A stretch of 64,000 nucleotides of DNA from Dreissena polymorpha. Taxonomy: Eukaryota; Mollusca; Bivalvia; Myida; Dreissenidae. Location: assembly GCF_020536995.1 (NCBI RefSeq), contig NC_068362.1, positions 1,948,826 to 2,012,825 on the forward strand, in the 5' to 3' direction. Both the position numbers and the translations under genes were made by a program. Positions 43,399 to 55,708 of this stretch are shown piece by piece (position 1 is the stretch's first letter; every line of letters starts with the position of its first letter). The notes under the pieces were generated by a model. The model ran no database searches. It worked only from the letters and a program-made list of their open reading frames with translations, and was not told the DNA's origin.

Positions 43399-43789
43399 AA
43401 TTAATTTTGTTCAATCTATCTATTTATCCATTAAAAAGTTCACACTTTCAAAACAAATATAATACAAACTTGGTCATCAACAATAATAAAATACCCCTGC
43501 TGTCCCTGTGAATGTTAATGAGCGAGGATCAAGGAATCAAGACCATTACTCTTGGATGTGAAATCAATGCAAATAAAAATTGTGTTTTGAAAATCTTCTT
43601 TTCATGCTGATCACATATTTACAAGTTTGAATGGATAGACAAATCCACAACAGACCAACCAACATACAGACTCCAATATACCAGGAATAACCCCACATAC
43701 CGCATTGACACAGAATATTTTGCATGCTGTCTTCACAAGATAAGAAAAACATATTTACATGTTTGGCGATTTTAAGAGTTATTATGCAA

Positions 43790-44545
43790 TTGTGACCTTG
43801 ACCTCAGAGATATCGACAATTCTTTGGCATGACACACCGTTCAATGATGGTAAACAAATGTGCATTTTTTTTGTTTAATCTCACAATGAATGACAAAGTT
43901 ATGGCCCAGATAAACTCACAACCAAACTTAGATAGATATTCAGTCACTATTTATTCCAAAAATTTGTGTTGAAAGCCTGTCGACAGGTGTCGCAAGCCAG
44001 TGTTATAGGACCTAAAGTCAAAATCAATGTGACCTAATTTTTCGGCCCGGCATGGCCCACGTTTGAAGTTGGCCTAGAGATCATCTAGATTAAACTTTTG
44101 ACCAAGTTTGGAGAAGATCGGATGAAAACTACTTGAATTAGAGAGCAGATACCATACTGAATGCTAAAAAACGCACAAAGTGACCCTGTGACCTAGTTTT
44201 TAGTCCGGCATTGCCCATGTTAAAACTTGGCCTAGAGATCATCTAGATAAAATTCTAACCAAGTTTGGTGAAGATTGGATGAAAACTACTTAAATTACAG
44301 AGCGGACAGCATGATGAATGTTTTAAACGCACTAAGTGACCCCGTGACCTAGTTTTTGACCCGGCATGACCTATATTCAAACTTGACCTAGACATCATCT
44401 ACATACAACTTATGACCAAGTTTGGTGAAGATCCAATAAACACCTTGAATTAGAGAGGGGACACTTAATACAGAGCCATCGACAGACAGACAAGGTCACT
44501 CCTATATACCCCACTATACTATGTTTCTGGGGATATAATAGCAAA
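43790..44545 (-). repeat. Hairpin-ended repeat (GACCCGGCATGACC type)
   Basis: About three ~170-bp units with TGACCTAGTTTTTGACC and AAGTTTGGTGAAGATCGG. The end is CCCCACTATACTATG...TGGGGATATAA. The upstream part (43790-43950) belongs to a further GTGACCTTGACC repeat. Confidence 0.75.
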
Positions 44546-44639
44546 TAATCAAGAAATATAAAACAAGATAATCTTGATAATAATAATTAATACTCAAGCA
44601 ACAAACATATGAACCAGGTATCGCATTGTGGAGCACTAA

Positions 44640-44796
44640 CCAGTTTTTACTGCGGAAGACGACAAGCTTCATTCTGTGTGTGATGGGCGGTTGGGAACCA
44701 TACCCTTCAATATGAAAACTTGCCAGCTTCTAAGTGTTCCACACAGAGGTCAGCACCTTCACTGTCTCCAGCTCAATCTCTAGGTACACCTACCTA
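44640..44796 (-). pseudogene. Candidate coding relic, unrecognised
   Basis: The minus strand reads VYLEIELETVKVLTSVWNT, a TAG, then KLASFHIEGYGSQPP and ITHRMKLVVFRSKNW in the same frame. The length of sensible frame on both sides of one stop suggests a decayed exon. Family unknown. It may belong with the broken exons at 48-50 kb. Confidence 0.3.
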
Positions 44797-45224
44797 TATA
44801 TGCAAAAATCAATTGAGTGAAACCACTAGTTTGATTATCCATTAGATGCATTCTTGATCAAACATTAGAGCAGTAATACCCGTGTGATTTACAATATGGG
44901 TATTTTTACTGGATGCTGTAAAAATAACAGTTTGCTTTTGTTCACGTCAATGACCATGATAACACATTAATGGCTATAAAAGAAATAATGAAATTAGCTG
45001 AACAAACGCGAGTTATCAACAACCTATGGCATAACTAGCAAAACCATCAGTACAGTTTACAAAAAAAAATGCTTCTTTTGAAAAATGGGTTGTTTGTACA
45101 GTAACTGTAACACTATTTACTTACTTACAGTTTCGTTTCACATTCATATGCATTTTCTAAATTTTGGCATTTAAATTACATAAAAAATATGAGTGAAAAT
45201 AGTTTCATGCATCGTCAGTTTTAA

Positions 45225-46172
45225 ACAAGAGTGCCAAACTGTCACAAGATATGCCCTTTCGAAGGTTTTGGACACCATGCTCAATGCTTGAAATGCACTA
45301 AGTGACCTCGAGACCTAGTTATTGACCCGGCATGACCCATATTTAAACTTGACCTAGATATCATTTAGTATAACATCTGACTAAATTTGGTGAAGATCAT
45401 ATGAAAACTACTTCAATAAGAGAGCGGACACCATGCTAAATACTTGAAATGCAATATGTGACCTTGTGACCTCGTTTTTGACCCTGCATGACCCATATTC
45501 CAACTTGACCTACATATCATCTAGACACAACTTCTGACCAAATTTGGTGAAGATCGGGTGAAATCTACTTCAATTAGAAAGCAGACACCATGCTAAATCC
45601 TTGAAATGCACTAAGTGACCTCGTGACCTAGTTTTTGACCCGGCATGACCCATATTTTAACATGACATAGATATTGTCTAGACACAACTTCTGACCAAGT
45701 TTGGTGAAGATCGGATGAAAACTATTTAAATTAGAGAGCGGACACTGCTGTGGACGCCGTCCGCCAAGGGTGAAACTATAATACGTCCCGTTTTTAAAAA
45801 CGGGCGTATAAAAAAAGGAGAGCATAAGATTTGGCTGTGTGAGAGGGTGTTTTGCTGCGTAAATGCGCGACTCTCACGCTGAATGCCCGATACTTGACAG
45901 GCGCATGAATGTTGATGCAAACTACTTCAATTAGAGAGCAGACACCATGCTAAATCCTTGAAATGCACTAAGTGACCCCGTGACCTAGTTTTTGACCCGG
46001 CATGACCCAAATTCGAACTTGACCTAGATATTGTCTAGACACAACTTCTGACCAAGTTTGGTAAAGATCGAATGAAAATTATTTGAATTAGAAAGCGGAC
46101 ACGAAAAGTGTGACAGACTGACAGACAGTGCGAAAACTATATACCCCCTTTTCTTCGAAAGGGGGCATAAAA
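45225..46172 (-). repeat. Hairpin-ended repeat cluster (GACCCGGCATGACC type) with nested insert
   Basis: Several ~165-bp units of the 43790-44545 family. A hairpin end (CCCGTTTTTAAAAACGGG) at 45785-45803 is followed by ~105 bp of unrelated sequence (45812-45917). Units then resume and close with CCCCCTTTTCTTCGAAAGGG. It appears to be two elements or an interrupted one. Confidence 0.75.
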
Positions 46173-46639
46173 ATAACTTATCCATAGACATCGGATGTAT
46201 TTTGTAATGGGAATGCTTTGGAGATTACCATAACATTCTGTGCACATGTAAAACCTTTATGAAGAATCCTCAACATTAAAGATTTATTAATATTTTTGAA
46301 AATTAAGCAAACATTCATTTTTTTCCATGAAAGCATTACAATTATGGCTTTTTATAAGTATAATATGATGTATGAAATAGTTTTTTTCTTTTTAATTTTA
46401 AGTTAATGTTGAACCATTCAATCACTTTAAAAACATTGCAAGTTATTGCATTTCCACAAAGCAAATGAATCTTAGCAAGTAAATTCAATGAATTTATCAT
46501 TGGTACCCCCAGCTGATAATTTTAAAAATCTGTATAGAAGTTCACCAGATGATGTTTTATGCAAAATATGTATGTTCGCACTGCAGTTTTTGAGAAGAAT
46601 ATTTTTAAGTGTTCATTATATATATATTATAGAAGGAAA

Positions 46640-47780
46640 ACAAATTTGATCCGAGGGTGGGGCAAATATGATCCAATGATACTTGAACAATCTTGGTGAA
46701 GGTCCACAAGATGAACTTTCATGCCAAATATCTTTGCTCTAGGCCTTGTGATTTATGAGAAAAATTTTGTTTTTGAGGTTTTTTAATATACTAATAAGGA
46801 AATTACATTTCCCTCCCCAGTGGGGCAATTTTGACCCCAGGAACATAGTTTGAACAATCATGGTACAAGTCCCACCAATTAACCTTTGAACTCTTAAGTG
46901 TAATCTTGAGTTTGGAGATTTTGACGTAATTCATTCTTATGACACACCGTCGAGTGATGGTGAACAAATGTGCTTAATGATTTTAAAATCTTACAATGAA
47001 TGACACAGTTATGGCCCGGACAAGCTCATTTATGGCCATTTTTTACTTTTGAACTAAAAGTGTGACCTTGACCTTCGAGATTTCGACATTATTCCTTCCC
47101 ATGCAACACCGTCAAATTATGGTGACACATGATTTTAAATTGAATTTAATTCTGACAATGAATGACATAATAATGGCCCAGACAAGGTCATTTATGGCCA
47201 TTTTTGACATTTGAACTCAAAGTGTGACCTTGACCTTTGAGATATTGACGTTTTCTTGAGCAGTGACCGGCCGTGTCATGATTGTGAACATTTATTGTAA
47301 GTTATTTGAAATTCCTCCAATCAATAACAGACTTACGCTCCAGACAAGCCTAACCCGGACTTTCATACTGACGGACTGATCCACATACACCAAACCGCCA
47401 ACTGTGACAAATATGTCGAGCTCTCCATAAGTGGGCTCGACAAAAAATCGACTTGCCCACAGGTAAAGGTCCACCACACAATGTTTCATGCTAAATATCT
47501 CAGCCCAAGGCCTTGCAGTTTCAGAGTAGATTTTTTAAGTTTTTTCTTTTGGTTGCCAGGGCAACAAGGATTTCATGGAAAACAATTCTTGGAGCAACAT
47601 TTAAGGAGCTTCATGCCAGGAATATTCCTGCCAGTTTCATCAAGCTTTGTCCAAAGGTTTAGTAGGAGATATTGTTTAAGTAAAAATGTTGACATATAGA
47701 CACACATCGCAAAACAGACAAAGACCAGCAACAATAACTCAAGTTGAGCTATAAAGGGTACATCTCTGAAATGACTAAAT
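46640..47780. repeat. Degenerate dispersed repeats
   Basis: Recurring text such as TGACCTTGACCTTTGAGAT, AATGACACAGTTATGGCC and AAGGTCCACNA-type blocks marks several old repeat copies. No coding content seen; the short minus-strand frame at 47292-47489 lies in repeat sequence. Confidence 0.5.
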
Positions 47781-48297
47781 CATCCTGATGACTCTTATGC
47801 AAGAACCACTGAAAAATGATAACAAATTTGATCTAATTTGAATTTCACTAAATTCATACACCAACATATGCAGACAGAAATTTGACATTTTCAATCAATT
47901 AAGGGGCCATAACAGTTTAATTTTACAATGGCTTCAAGGCCTTTCCACCATTTGGAATGTCAAAATGAACTTTTGCATTATAGTTTATCTGTCTTCAAGG
48001 TAACAATCTGGTAAAAATATTATACATAAGACAAGTCGGTCAATTAACAGGCGAACAGCTTTGTTGTATACTTAAATAAACCCAATTTTAATGCCTATTA
48101 ACTTCAAGTTTCATTCAATTCTATGCAATTGCTACTGAAAAACAACTCTGGTCTGAAAAGTAATGTAGGGTTATCTTTTCGAATCAATACTAGGCTTATT
48201 TATATTACATACCCTCAGGTTTGTATACTTGCCAGTTCAGGAGGCGTTATAGAGCGCTATCAGTTAAATGATTATTCCCCGAATATCTTTCAGGTGT

Positions 48298-48458
48298 GCC
48301 AGCTGGGGGCTCCTGGATCACCTTGATCGTTTTCACTACATGCTCACTCTCAGTGAAGTGGCGCTCCAGGTTTGCGTCCGTCAGGATGGCCGCACTCTCC
48401 TCTACCCTCCGAACAACCTCGCGACGGCTCTTATCCAGGCAGGTTGAGGTCAGGAAGC
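48298..48458 (-). pseudogene. Zinc-finger/recombinase-like gene, exon fragment 4
   Basis: After acceptor TTCTCACAG it reads FLTSTCLDKSRREVVRR, VEESAAILTDANLERH and FTESEHVVKTIKVIQE. The basic helix followed by LTxxxLxxFxxSE resembles the central part of metazoan Crypton-type proteins, but I cannot be sure. The downstream donor is uncertain. Confidence 0.4.
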
Positions 48459-48519
48459 CTGTGAGAAGGAGATCGGCCGAAAAAAAAAAAAAGCTAAACA
48501 AGCAAATTTGTTAAATTGA

Positions 48520-48798
48520 TATCCCCCGCCAATATGCTTCTGGACACAAAAGTGTTATATTTGACACTCAAAAAAGCATTTTTTCAAGATACAAAGGGCC
48601 AAAACCCCGTAATTAACAGACTGTGTACAATGCCATTTGGCGTGCATCGTCCTCTTATCCATATATATACTCATACCAAGTTTCAATGAAATCGGCCAAA
48701 GCACTTTCAAGATATGGCTCTCGACACAAAAGTGCTGGACGGACGGAAAGATGGACGGAAGAACAGACAGAAAGACGCCAACGCCAAAACATTAATAA
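48520..48798 (-). repeat. Hairpin-headed repeat, TTATCCC type, inverted copy
   Basis: Reverse-oriented copy of 27169-27480 with AAAGTGCTGGACGGACGG and CCATATATATACTCATACC, lying between two exon fragments of the broken minus-strand gene. Confidence 0.75.
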
Positions 48799-48856
48799 GT
48801 AGATGTCCAAGAAGAATGAATAATTTACATAAATCAAATCCTAAGTTTACGCTTAC

Positions 48857-49156
48857 ATTGTTCAATGTGCGGGCGTCCGCTAGACCATTCCCTCGCACCA
48901 CTTCAGGAAGTTCTTGATTGCCGTTAGTGCATTCCGCACCGTCTTCAGCTGGTGAGTGGTGTTGAGGAACTGTCGTGGACCTCCATATGGCCCATCCACA
49001 ACAGCATGTCACTCAACACCACTCCTTCCAAGTAGCCAGACAGGGCCAGGAACCGGTTGATCTTCATGTTGACCTCTTGTGTTTTCGACTCGTTTGCCAA
49101 CCCACCTGGCCTGCTCCGCAGGAACATGTAGTCTACATATGAGTCAACGATTGAAA
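48857..49156 (-). pseudogene. Zinc-finger/recombinase-like gene, exon fragment 3
   Basis: Acceptor GTTGCAG, donor AAT|GTAAGC. It reads SIVDSYVDYMFLRSRPGG, NMKINRFLALSGYLEG and VVLSDMLLWMGHM. After a frame change it reads QFLNTTHQLKTVRNALT and AIKNFLKWCEGM, then a stop. The helical pattern resembles the SAM-like core-binding region of tyrosine recombinases (Crypton type). The change of frame and the stop mark it as decayed. Confidence 0.4.
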
Positions 49157-49454
49157 CTGCAACAAGTATTATTGGATGATATTCTATGCTAGATGGTGAA
49201 ATCGCATATAATTTAACTAACAACCAGTAATTCCAAAGTATTATAAATAAATAATATTTATCTTAAATTTTAATGTACTATATATTTCCTCACGGTTTTT
49301 AATATATATACATGTAACAATAATAATGACTATCAATTGAAATGTATATAATTAAAAAAAAATCTGGGAAAACAGGGCTTAATGCACCAAGTACTGGTTC
49401 TACCCCGAAAACGGACTCAAAACTTTACACTATATAAGCAATCCATATTGTTAC

Positions 49455-49633
49455 TTGCAGCTTCTCCGACCATGCATCACCCTTGCATTGGGTTCCAGGC
49501 TCAGGCAGTATTTCGGCATTAGGAATGAAAAGTCCTCTTCCTCCTCCTCCTCATCCTCCACCTTCTCATCCTCCTATGCCGAGTCATCATGAGTGGCGAG
49601 TCTGCTGGTCACCTTTCCTGAAGTTTTTGCGTC
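49455..49633 (-). pseudogene. Zinc-finger/recombinase-like gene, acidic exon fragment 2
   Basis: Acceptor TTTACAG, donor CAA|GTAACA. It reads DAKTSGKVTSRLATHDDSA, a TAG, then EDEKVEDEEEEEEDFS. No frame stays open through the whole exon, and the phase does not fit the exon at 49752. Confidence 0.4.
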
Positions 49634-49751
49634 CTGTAAATGACGTTTAAATGTAAAAGTTACAAATCGTTTGGTATGGTTTTGTATTAGACATTGATAG
49701 AAATATGAGAAATTAAATACAAAAACCACACGAACACAATTTAACACTTAC

Positions 49752-50061
49752 TTTCCGGAAACGGCCCTCTTGTGTAAACAAAATTGAATGTCCCAGCCTC
49801 CATTTTGTGCTCCTGTTCTAGATGACGCAGCCGGTCAATCACCGACCGGTCGCACAGCCAGCAAGAGTAGTAATTCCTCGGCTTTGTCTTCTTCACTTTC
49901 CGACCGGTCTTAGCACGTGCCTCTGACATCAACGGCTTCATGGGGTCTGCCGTCAGCGCTTGCACCCAGCGAACGTGGTCTGTTACCCGGAGGTACACAG
50001 TCGTGTTGCCTTTTACCACGCAAATGGGGCATTGCCTTGGGATAGGCTTTGCGTTTGGTGT
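49752..50061 (-). pseudogene. Zinc-finger protein exon, possibly Crypton-type recombinase N-terminus
   Basis: 310 nt, open throughout, between ATTTCAG and A|GTAAGTG. It reads TPNAKPIPRQCPICVVK, GNTTVYLRVTDHVRWVQ, then PRNYYSCWLCDRSVIDR and LRHLEQEHKMEAG. Two CxxC pairs, each followed by histidines (CPIC...H and CWLC...HLEQEH), look like paired zinc fingers, and a basic linker (GRKVKKTKPR) lies between them. N-terminal CxxC/HxxxH fingers of this style occur in invertebrate proteins that continue into tyrosine recombinase domains; the assignment here is inference. The downstream exons are broken, so the locus as a whole is probably dead. Confidence 0.5.
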
Positions 50062-50956
50062 CTGAAATATTAGTTTGAAATGTGTACGAAGCAGGTGGCT
50101 ATCAATATATATGATTCATTAAGAGATGATGAGATAACGGACCCAGTTAATTGATTGAAATAATGATTATGTGATTGAAGCTGTTATGCTAGGGTAAAAT
50201 ACCAAGGAATGTGTATAGATATTGTTAACTTTTTTTTAATGGTGTTAAAAATGAATATTTTATTGCAATATTTGCACATGCTTTGTTTTATTTTACAAAG
50301 TAATCACTATTAACCTTAAGTTTATTCTCATGAAAAAAACATACCATTAAATAGCAATACTGATTACTTTATCTATTTGAGTGACATTAAGAGTGACCAT
50401 GTACATGTATATATCAATCTATACTGTCTAACCCCCCTTGCAGATATTATTGACAGGTAAATATAATATTATATACCGTCTTATAACGATTCAAGACTTG
50501 GCCAAAATAAGGCCCCATTCCCTCAACAAAAAAGTATTAATTTTTCCCCAGATAAAAATTCACCCGACACTCAAGCAAATTAATTGCCCTAGACCCAGAA
50601 TTGTCAAGTTTAAAATGTTTAAAACTAAATAGAATTGTTATGTATTTAATTTGGCGGTGATTAAAAAAACATATTATATTGTTTCTCATGTTTGGTTTAA
50701 AGTCCAAATTTTTTTTTTAATGATGCCCTATTTCCCCCGCCTCAGGGTACAGGTATCATTAGGCATTCTGAATCAACATTTTCATCAAAAACAATGATTC
50801 TTCATTCTTTACAGGCTGGGGGATTAAATTTTTAGAAACAACAATAACCTTTCAAATCGCATACCAAACGTTAAGACTTTTTAAATGAAAATGTGGATTC
50901 AGAATGCCTAATGATTCGGAATACCTTGACAAACTGTACCGTTACCCCAAACCCTG

Positions 50957-51100
50957 AGGTAGCTGTGGCGTAAAGGATATGGTGTCCGCCTAGCAACCAG
51001 GAGGTCACGGGTTCGATCCCCACTGTGAAAGCGTTCTTTAGATCTTCCCTATAGACACTAAGTACTGGTTCTAGGCACCGGAAACAAAATTTACAGCTTT
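50957..51100 (+). repeat. tRNA-derived SINE
   Basis: Head GTAGCTGTGGCGTAAAGGAT (A box) and GGTCACGGGTTCGATCCCC (B box) with tRNA-like spacing, then a non-tRNA body including AAGTACTGGTTCTAGGCACC. Part of that body (AAGTACTGGTTCTA) recurs near 49388-49402, so a truncated second copy probably lies there. Confidence 0.75.
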
Positions 51101-52638
51101 TTCAAATAAGTCCTATGCAATCAAACTAAAATATACAGGTTTGAACTAAACCAGAGGGAGATCTCTGCATGATGCATGCTAGTCTTATTTATAAGACGCG
51201 CGAGATACTTTACCCATATAAAAAGTAGCTTAATATTTAAGAGCGTCAAAAATTTGGACTAGATGCATGTATGCAATATCCCAGTGTGACCCAAATTCGA
51301 AGGGTGTAAAGAATCGAATGTAATGGACCGAAATTCGACGATGTAACGGTTACATGAAGCAATATTTAGCAAATAATGAAAGAAATAATGAAATGTTTAA
51401 TAGCAGAAAATAATAATTTTAAACTCGGCTGTATTACTTTGAAATGATTCAAAGACAATAATCATCCATTTAATCAATATAAATAGAACATCGTCAAATT
51501 TGGGGTGCGGTAGGATAATGTATGGTTTCCAGTATTTACTATGGGGAAGAACTATTGTTGGCAAAATATTTCACTTCAAGAATATGTTTGCGTATCAGAT
51601 ATCAAATATGTAGAACACAAAACCAATACAATTGTGTTACTGTTATGAATAATACAATTTAAAAAAATGTTTTTTTTCTCCGTTTATTACTTTCACTGAA
51701 TCGAAGGGTTAACAGAACCCAAGGCGAACATGATGTAGTGCGAACACAAGGCTACGGGTCGAAACCCATTAATAAAAATATATGCAATGACAACATAAGT
51801 ATGGGGTCAATATACAAAAGATACCGTCTAATTATTTGGACACAAACCACAGTTTACCAACCACTCAAAATGGCGGCGACATCTACTTTCACTTTAACCA
51901 TTTACTGCGCCCGCCACTGAGCATGCGCATACTTGGTTTTACATGCTATTTTTAGTTGGGCGACGGTGGACCATCGTCCATATGACATTGTTCATTTTCA
52001 CCGTTTATGTTTTGCATCTAAATGACTATGTCACTGTTATTTAATGCTCTATTGGATGCTGTGTGGAAATAAGAGCTGATAACAGCCGATGCCTACCTTT
52101 TTCGCTTCCTTTTTATTTGTAATATCCTTTTTAAATGTCTCATTGTATTAGCGTCTGTTAATATGGCAGCCATTTTGGATAAACAGGAAGTTGATTTCCT
52201 GATGCTGACATAAGTGCACTCTGGGTTGTTTACAGTGACTACAGTATTTTTTAGTTTAGTCATACGATATAATTTGCTTAATACTCATATTCCTTCTTAA
52301 CAATTGTTTAAAAATGTAAGAGTCATCTTTATAAATGATTTATTGATTTAATTGATATGTATTTGACTACTGCTTCATTGTAATATCGTCAGAAATATCA
52401 TTTCAAGACGAGTGACATTTACCGTGTCAAGAACGCTCAAATTCTATTGTGCGCTCTTGCGCGCTTTACTGAGCGTTGTTTGTGCGCTTTTTGTGCACAA
52501 TTCATATGTGCGCTTTTATGTAATTATTGCACAACGTTATGCGTGCGCTTTTGGAGAGTATAACAGGCACTGAAAGTTCTCATTCGAGGACTCTGAACTT
52601 TGTTTTCCTAGGTGTGAGACCTATTTCCTTTTCTTATA
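51101..52638. other. Non-coding stretch
   Basis: No supported gene. 52447-52560 is rich in GTGCGCTTTT-like motifs. Confidence 0.4.
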
Positions 52639-54897
52639 GACCGTTCCATAATCGATAAATTGACCGCCGCCATATTGTCAGTCACGTGACTGTCCGCCAT
52701 TAAACTGCTGCTAACTTGTGCGAGTCTGCGATTCCAAAAGCCAAAGACATAGAGAATACCCGCTTCACCGTTGTCGGATAAATAAATTAATTAATGAATT
52801 AATGTGAGGCGATTATCACATTTTTGTTGTTTAAATGATTGTTTGAAGTTGAGATTGATTGTTACAAATAAAATGTTTAAAATGCTTTCGTGTATTTATT
52901 TTTGTTATCTGTAAACAAGTGGTAATCATCGGCGAAAATTTGCCGGTTCAGTTGCTCATATTATGTCTTTGATTAGACTTGTTACTTTTAACGTTTCACA
53001 AACAATTCGCGCATGTATTGTTGTGTTGATTTTAATAGCCGCAACATCAAGCAGATTATATTTTAATTAATACTTATAAAAGATTCTCGCGCAATTAATT
53101 ACCGCTAATTGTTTGTAATTGATCTCATTTGGTAAAAATCTACATTCCAAAATCATTACATATTATTTTAAGTATGATATTTTTGATACGCCTTCCATTA
53201 TTTTTCTTGTTCTAACTGATATCAGAGATAAAAAATTGTGGTTTGGATTTATATTTATTTTTTAGATGGAATTTTGTCACGTTAATAAACGAGCTTTTTA
53301 TCATGAGAGAGTGATATTGATCTTGACGACCTTTTATGTGATTATTCGGAAGATGAAGAGAATGCGATCTATGTGATATATCTATATTTTCATCTTTGAG
53401 TCATTTAACAGCTATAAAGCTAAAAATACTAAAAATTGTATTTTATAGGTCTTTGAAGTAACGCAAAACATATGGATAACGACACCAAATGTTTAGTCAA
53501 TTAATCCACACAAAAAAACTCCGATAAAAAACACCTAAATAATATTTCAAAAATAAATTATTAAGCGCCAAACGAATTTATTAATACATTTATTTGCAAC
53601 TTTAAAAACGCGGCATAAGCATCAAATTAAAAATTATCTGAAGACTGAAAGGCCGACAATTTGACACAATAAAGAGCTCTATGCATAAGCCGTAATATTT
53701 TTTTTTGCAGAAAAGCTTCAATAAATTACAATAGTAATTCATCTAATTATAAAAATATAATTATCAATGGCATGAGGACGCTAGTGTGATAAATAAATGA
53801 GTGTTAGAAAGTGTAAGGAGTGCTTTGAAATGAGTGTTAGAAAGTGTAAGGAGTGCTTTGAAAATAAACATACTACAAAGCCATATTAAAAGCAAAGGAC
53901 ATGACAGTATTTACATGTAATTTTAATTTGATGGGTTTTGTACAAAGAATGACGCTTTTGAGGAATATTAACATACAACTGAAAAAACACAACTTCATAT
54001 GATGCAAATTGAACTGTGTACTCATGTATATTGAAAACTCGTTACTAGTGAGTATGAGTGACACATATCTAACATTTTAACACACATATATTTATATACA
54101 TATATATTTTTTCAAATATTTTTTACCTCTGTTTGGTGTCAAATGTAATTTATTGTTTTATGATATCGTTCGTGCATTGCCGTAACATCAAATCTTCATA
54201 CGGAATGACGTAGTTTTAACTAACCGATACCCGCTAAATACGTTGAATGTTTTATTTTTATATTTTTTTTATATACTTTATTTTTTATATACTTTATTTT
54301 TTCATAAATTAAACGGGCTAGTATCTTTACGGTGTACAATTTCTGATATTCTATATTGGACATTACTTTTAAATTGTAAAATATGTAACATATCTTATAA
54401 GGCAACTGTTAAGTATGTCGGAGGTAAATTATCTTACCAAATGACTGCTTAATACTACCAGGAAGATGAGACATGGTGGCATCATCAATTGTGTTTAATG
54501 ACCAGACTGTCATCTGCCACCCAGTGTGGTTTATGACACCATGTGGTTAGTTAAGTCTGGACAATATCTGATCAAAACGAGATAATCGGATTATGCAGAA
54601 CAAAGGGGCAATTAAACACTGGAATGCAAAGGCATACACGATTTAAAGATTGATGCAAATAATCAAATGAAAAATATTGCATTTAATTTAATTAAATGCT
54701 TTTTTAAATGTGTCAATGTGTTAGTTTTCCAAGACAACCAAGACTATGTAATGACGGCCTTAGAATTTAGAAAGAAATTCATCCGTTCAATAATCGGTGC
54801 TGTCTTATTGTTATCGATTGTTAAGCAGCAGTGTAATGGCGGATGCGGAGAGAATTCAGGGGAGATAATTATGTAATGACTAAATTATGGAACGGTC
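52639..54897. mobile_element. 2.26-kb inverted-repeat DNA element with TA target site
   Basis: The ends GACCGTTCCATAAT and their reverse complement ATGGAACGGTC are flanked by TA. A second inverted block (CCGCCATTAAACTGCTGC against its reverse complement) lies 50-60 bp further in, so the arms are long but gapped. The interior has no transposase, but holds a 33-bp tandem pair (~53797-53862). A TA duplication is typical of Tc1/mariner-type elements, by inference. Confidence 0.8.
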
Positions 54898-55342
54898 TAT
54901 ATAAGCATTTAAAATACAGTTTTAAATAAGACTTAGCTATTAAAATTAAGACTGAATTTTATAAATTGCATTTATCATCTTTTTAGGACATTATAAAATA
55001 GAGGGTGCAAATACTTAACATGAAACATGTATATTGCTGTATTGTAATGATAAATGTCTGAGAATTAATCTGTCTGTTAAGAAATATATATATTGAAAGT
55101 TGTTATTAATTTATTCGTCATGAATGAATAAAATTTAAAAATGTTATAAATCTTGGGTTTATATTTGTTTTGACAATTTAAAAAACAATTGAATAGGAAA
55201 AATGTTATTCTTAGTTTACTGTTTCTCAGAGTCCATTTTAGTTCTATGTTAAACTTGAACAAAAGCTTCAAGTTTAGAAAAGTTGAAGAAAGTAAAAAAT
55301 CACAGCTACCGCTCGGCTCGTGACAATACAGTACCATAAATG

Positions 55343-55441
55343 CGGAAAGTGTTGTCCTTGATTAGCCTGACTGCACAGGCTATGCTGGGACATTTTCAAG
55401 CACATGCATGTAGCTCCATTTGCCAGAGCGCAGCTATTTAA
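55343..55441. repeat. Double-palindrome repeat, partial copy
   Basis: Half copy of the GTGTCGTCCC family (GAAAGTGTTGTCCTTGATT...GCACAGGCTATGCTGGGAC). Confidence 0.65.
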
Positions 55442-55708
55442 CAACATAATGCATTTAAAAGGATTAAGTCTCGTGGCAAGAAATACAAGTGATTTTTACG
55501 GACTAATTATTTTATTTCGTGCTGCTGTGTAAATGCCAAATAGCAATTTTCTGACTTTTTGTTTAAAAATGTTATTTTATTATCCCTGACAACGTGAGCT
55601 TGCGACGTTGCATTTGAAGCTGTTCTAATATGATATTATAAATTAAAGTGGGCACTGCATCGATACGATTGCATGTTTGTTGTTTTTGCCATAGCAAAAT
55701 AACCAAAA

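Noticed and set aside
43226-43414. Short frames with peptides such as LLCPPSKKRG and HMSVRPS
   Set aside because: The same peptides recur at 59968-60249 because both are translations of the hairpin-ended repeat family.
47292-47489. A minus-strand 65-codon frame
   Set aside because: It lies within dispersed repeat sequence and shows no conserved motif.
50957-51030. A functional tRNA gene
   Set aside because: It has tRNA-like boxes but a poor cloverleaf and a SINE-like downstream body.
54667-54876. A 69-codon plus-strand frame with a hydrophobic segment
   Set aside because: It runs into the inverted arm of the TA-flanked element and has no recognisable domain.
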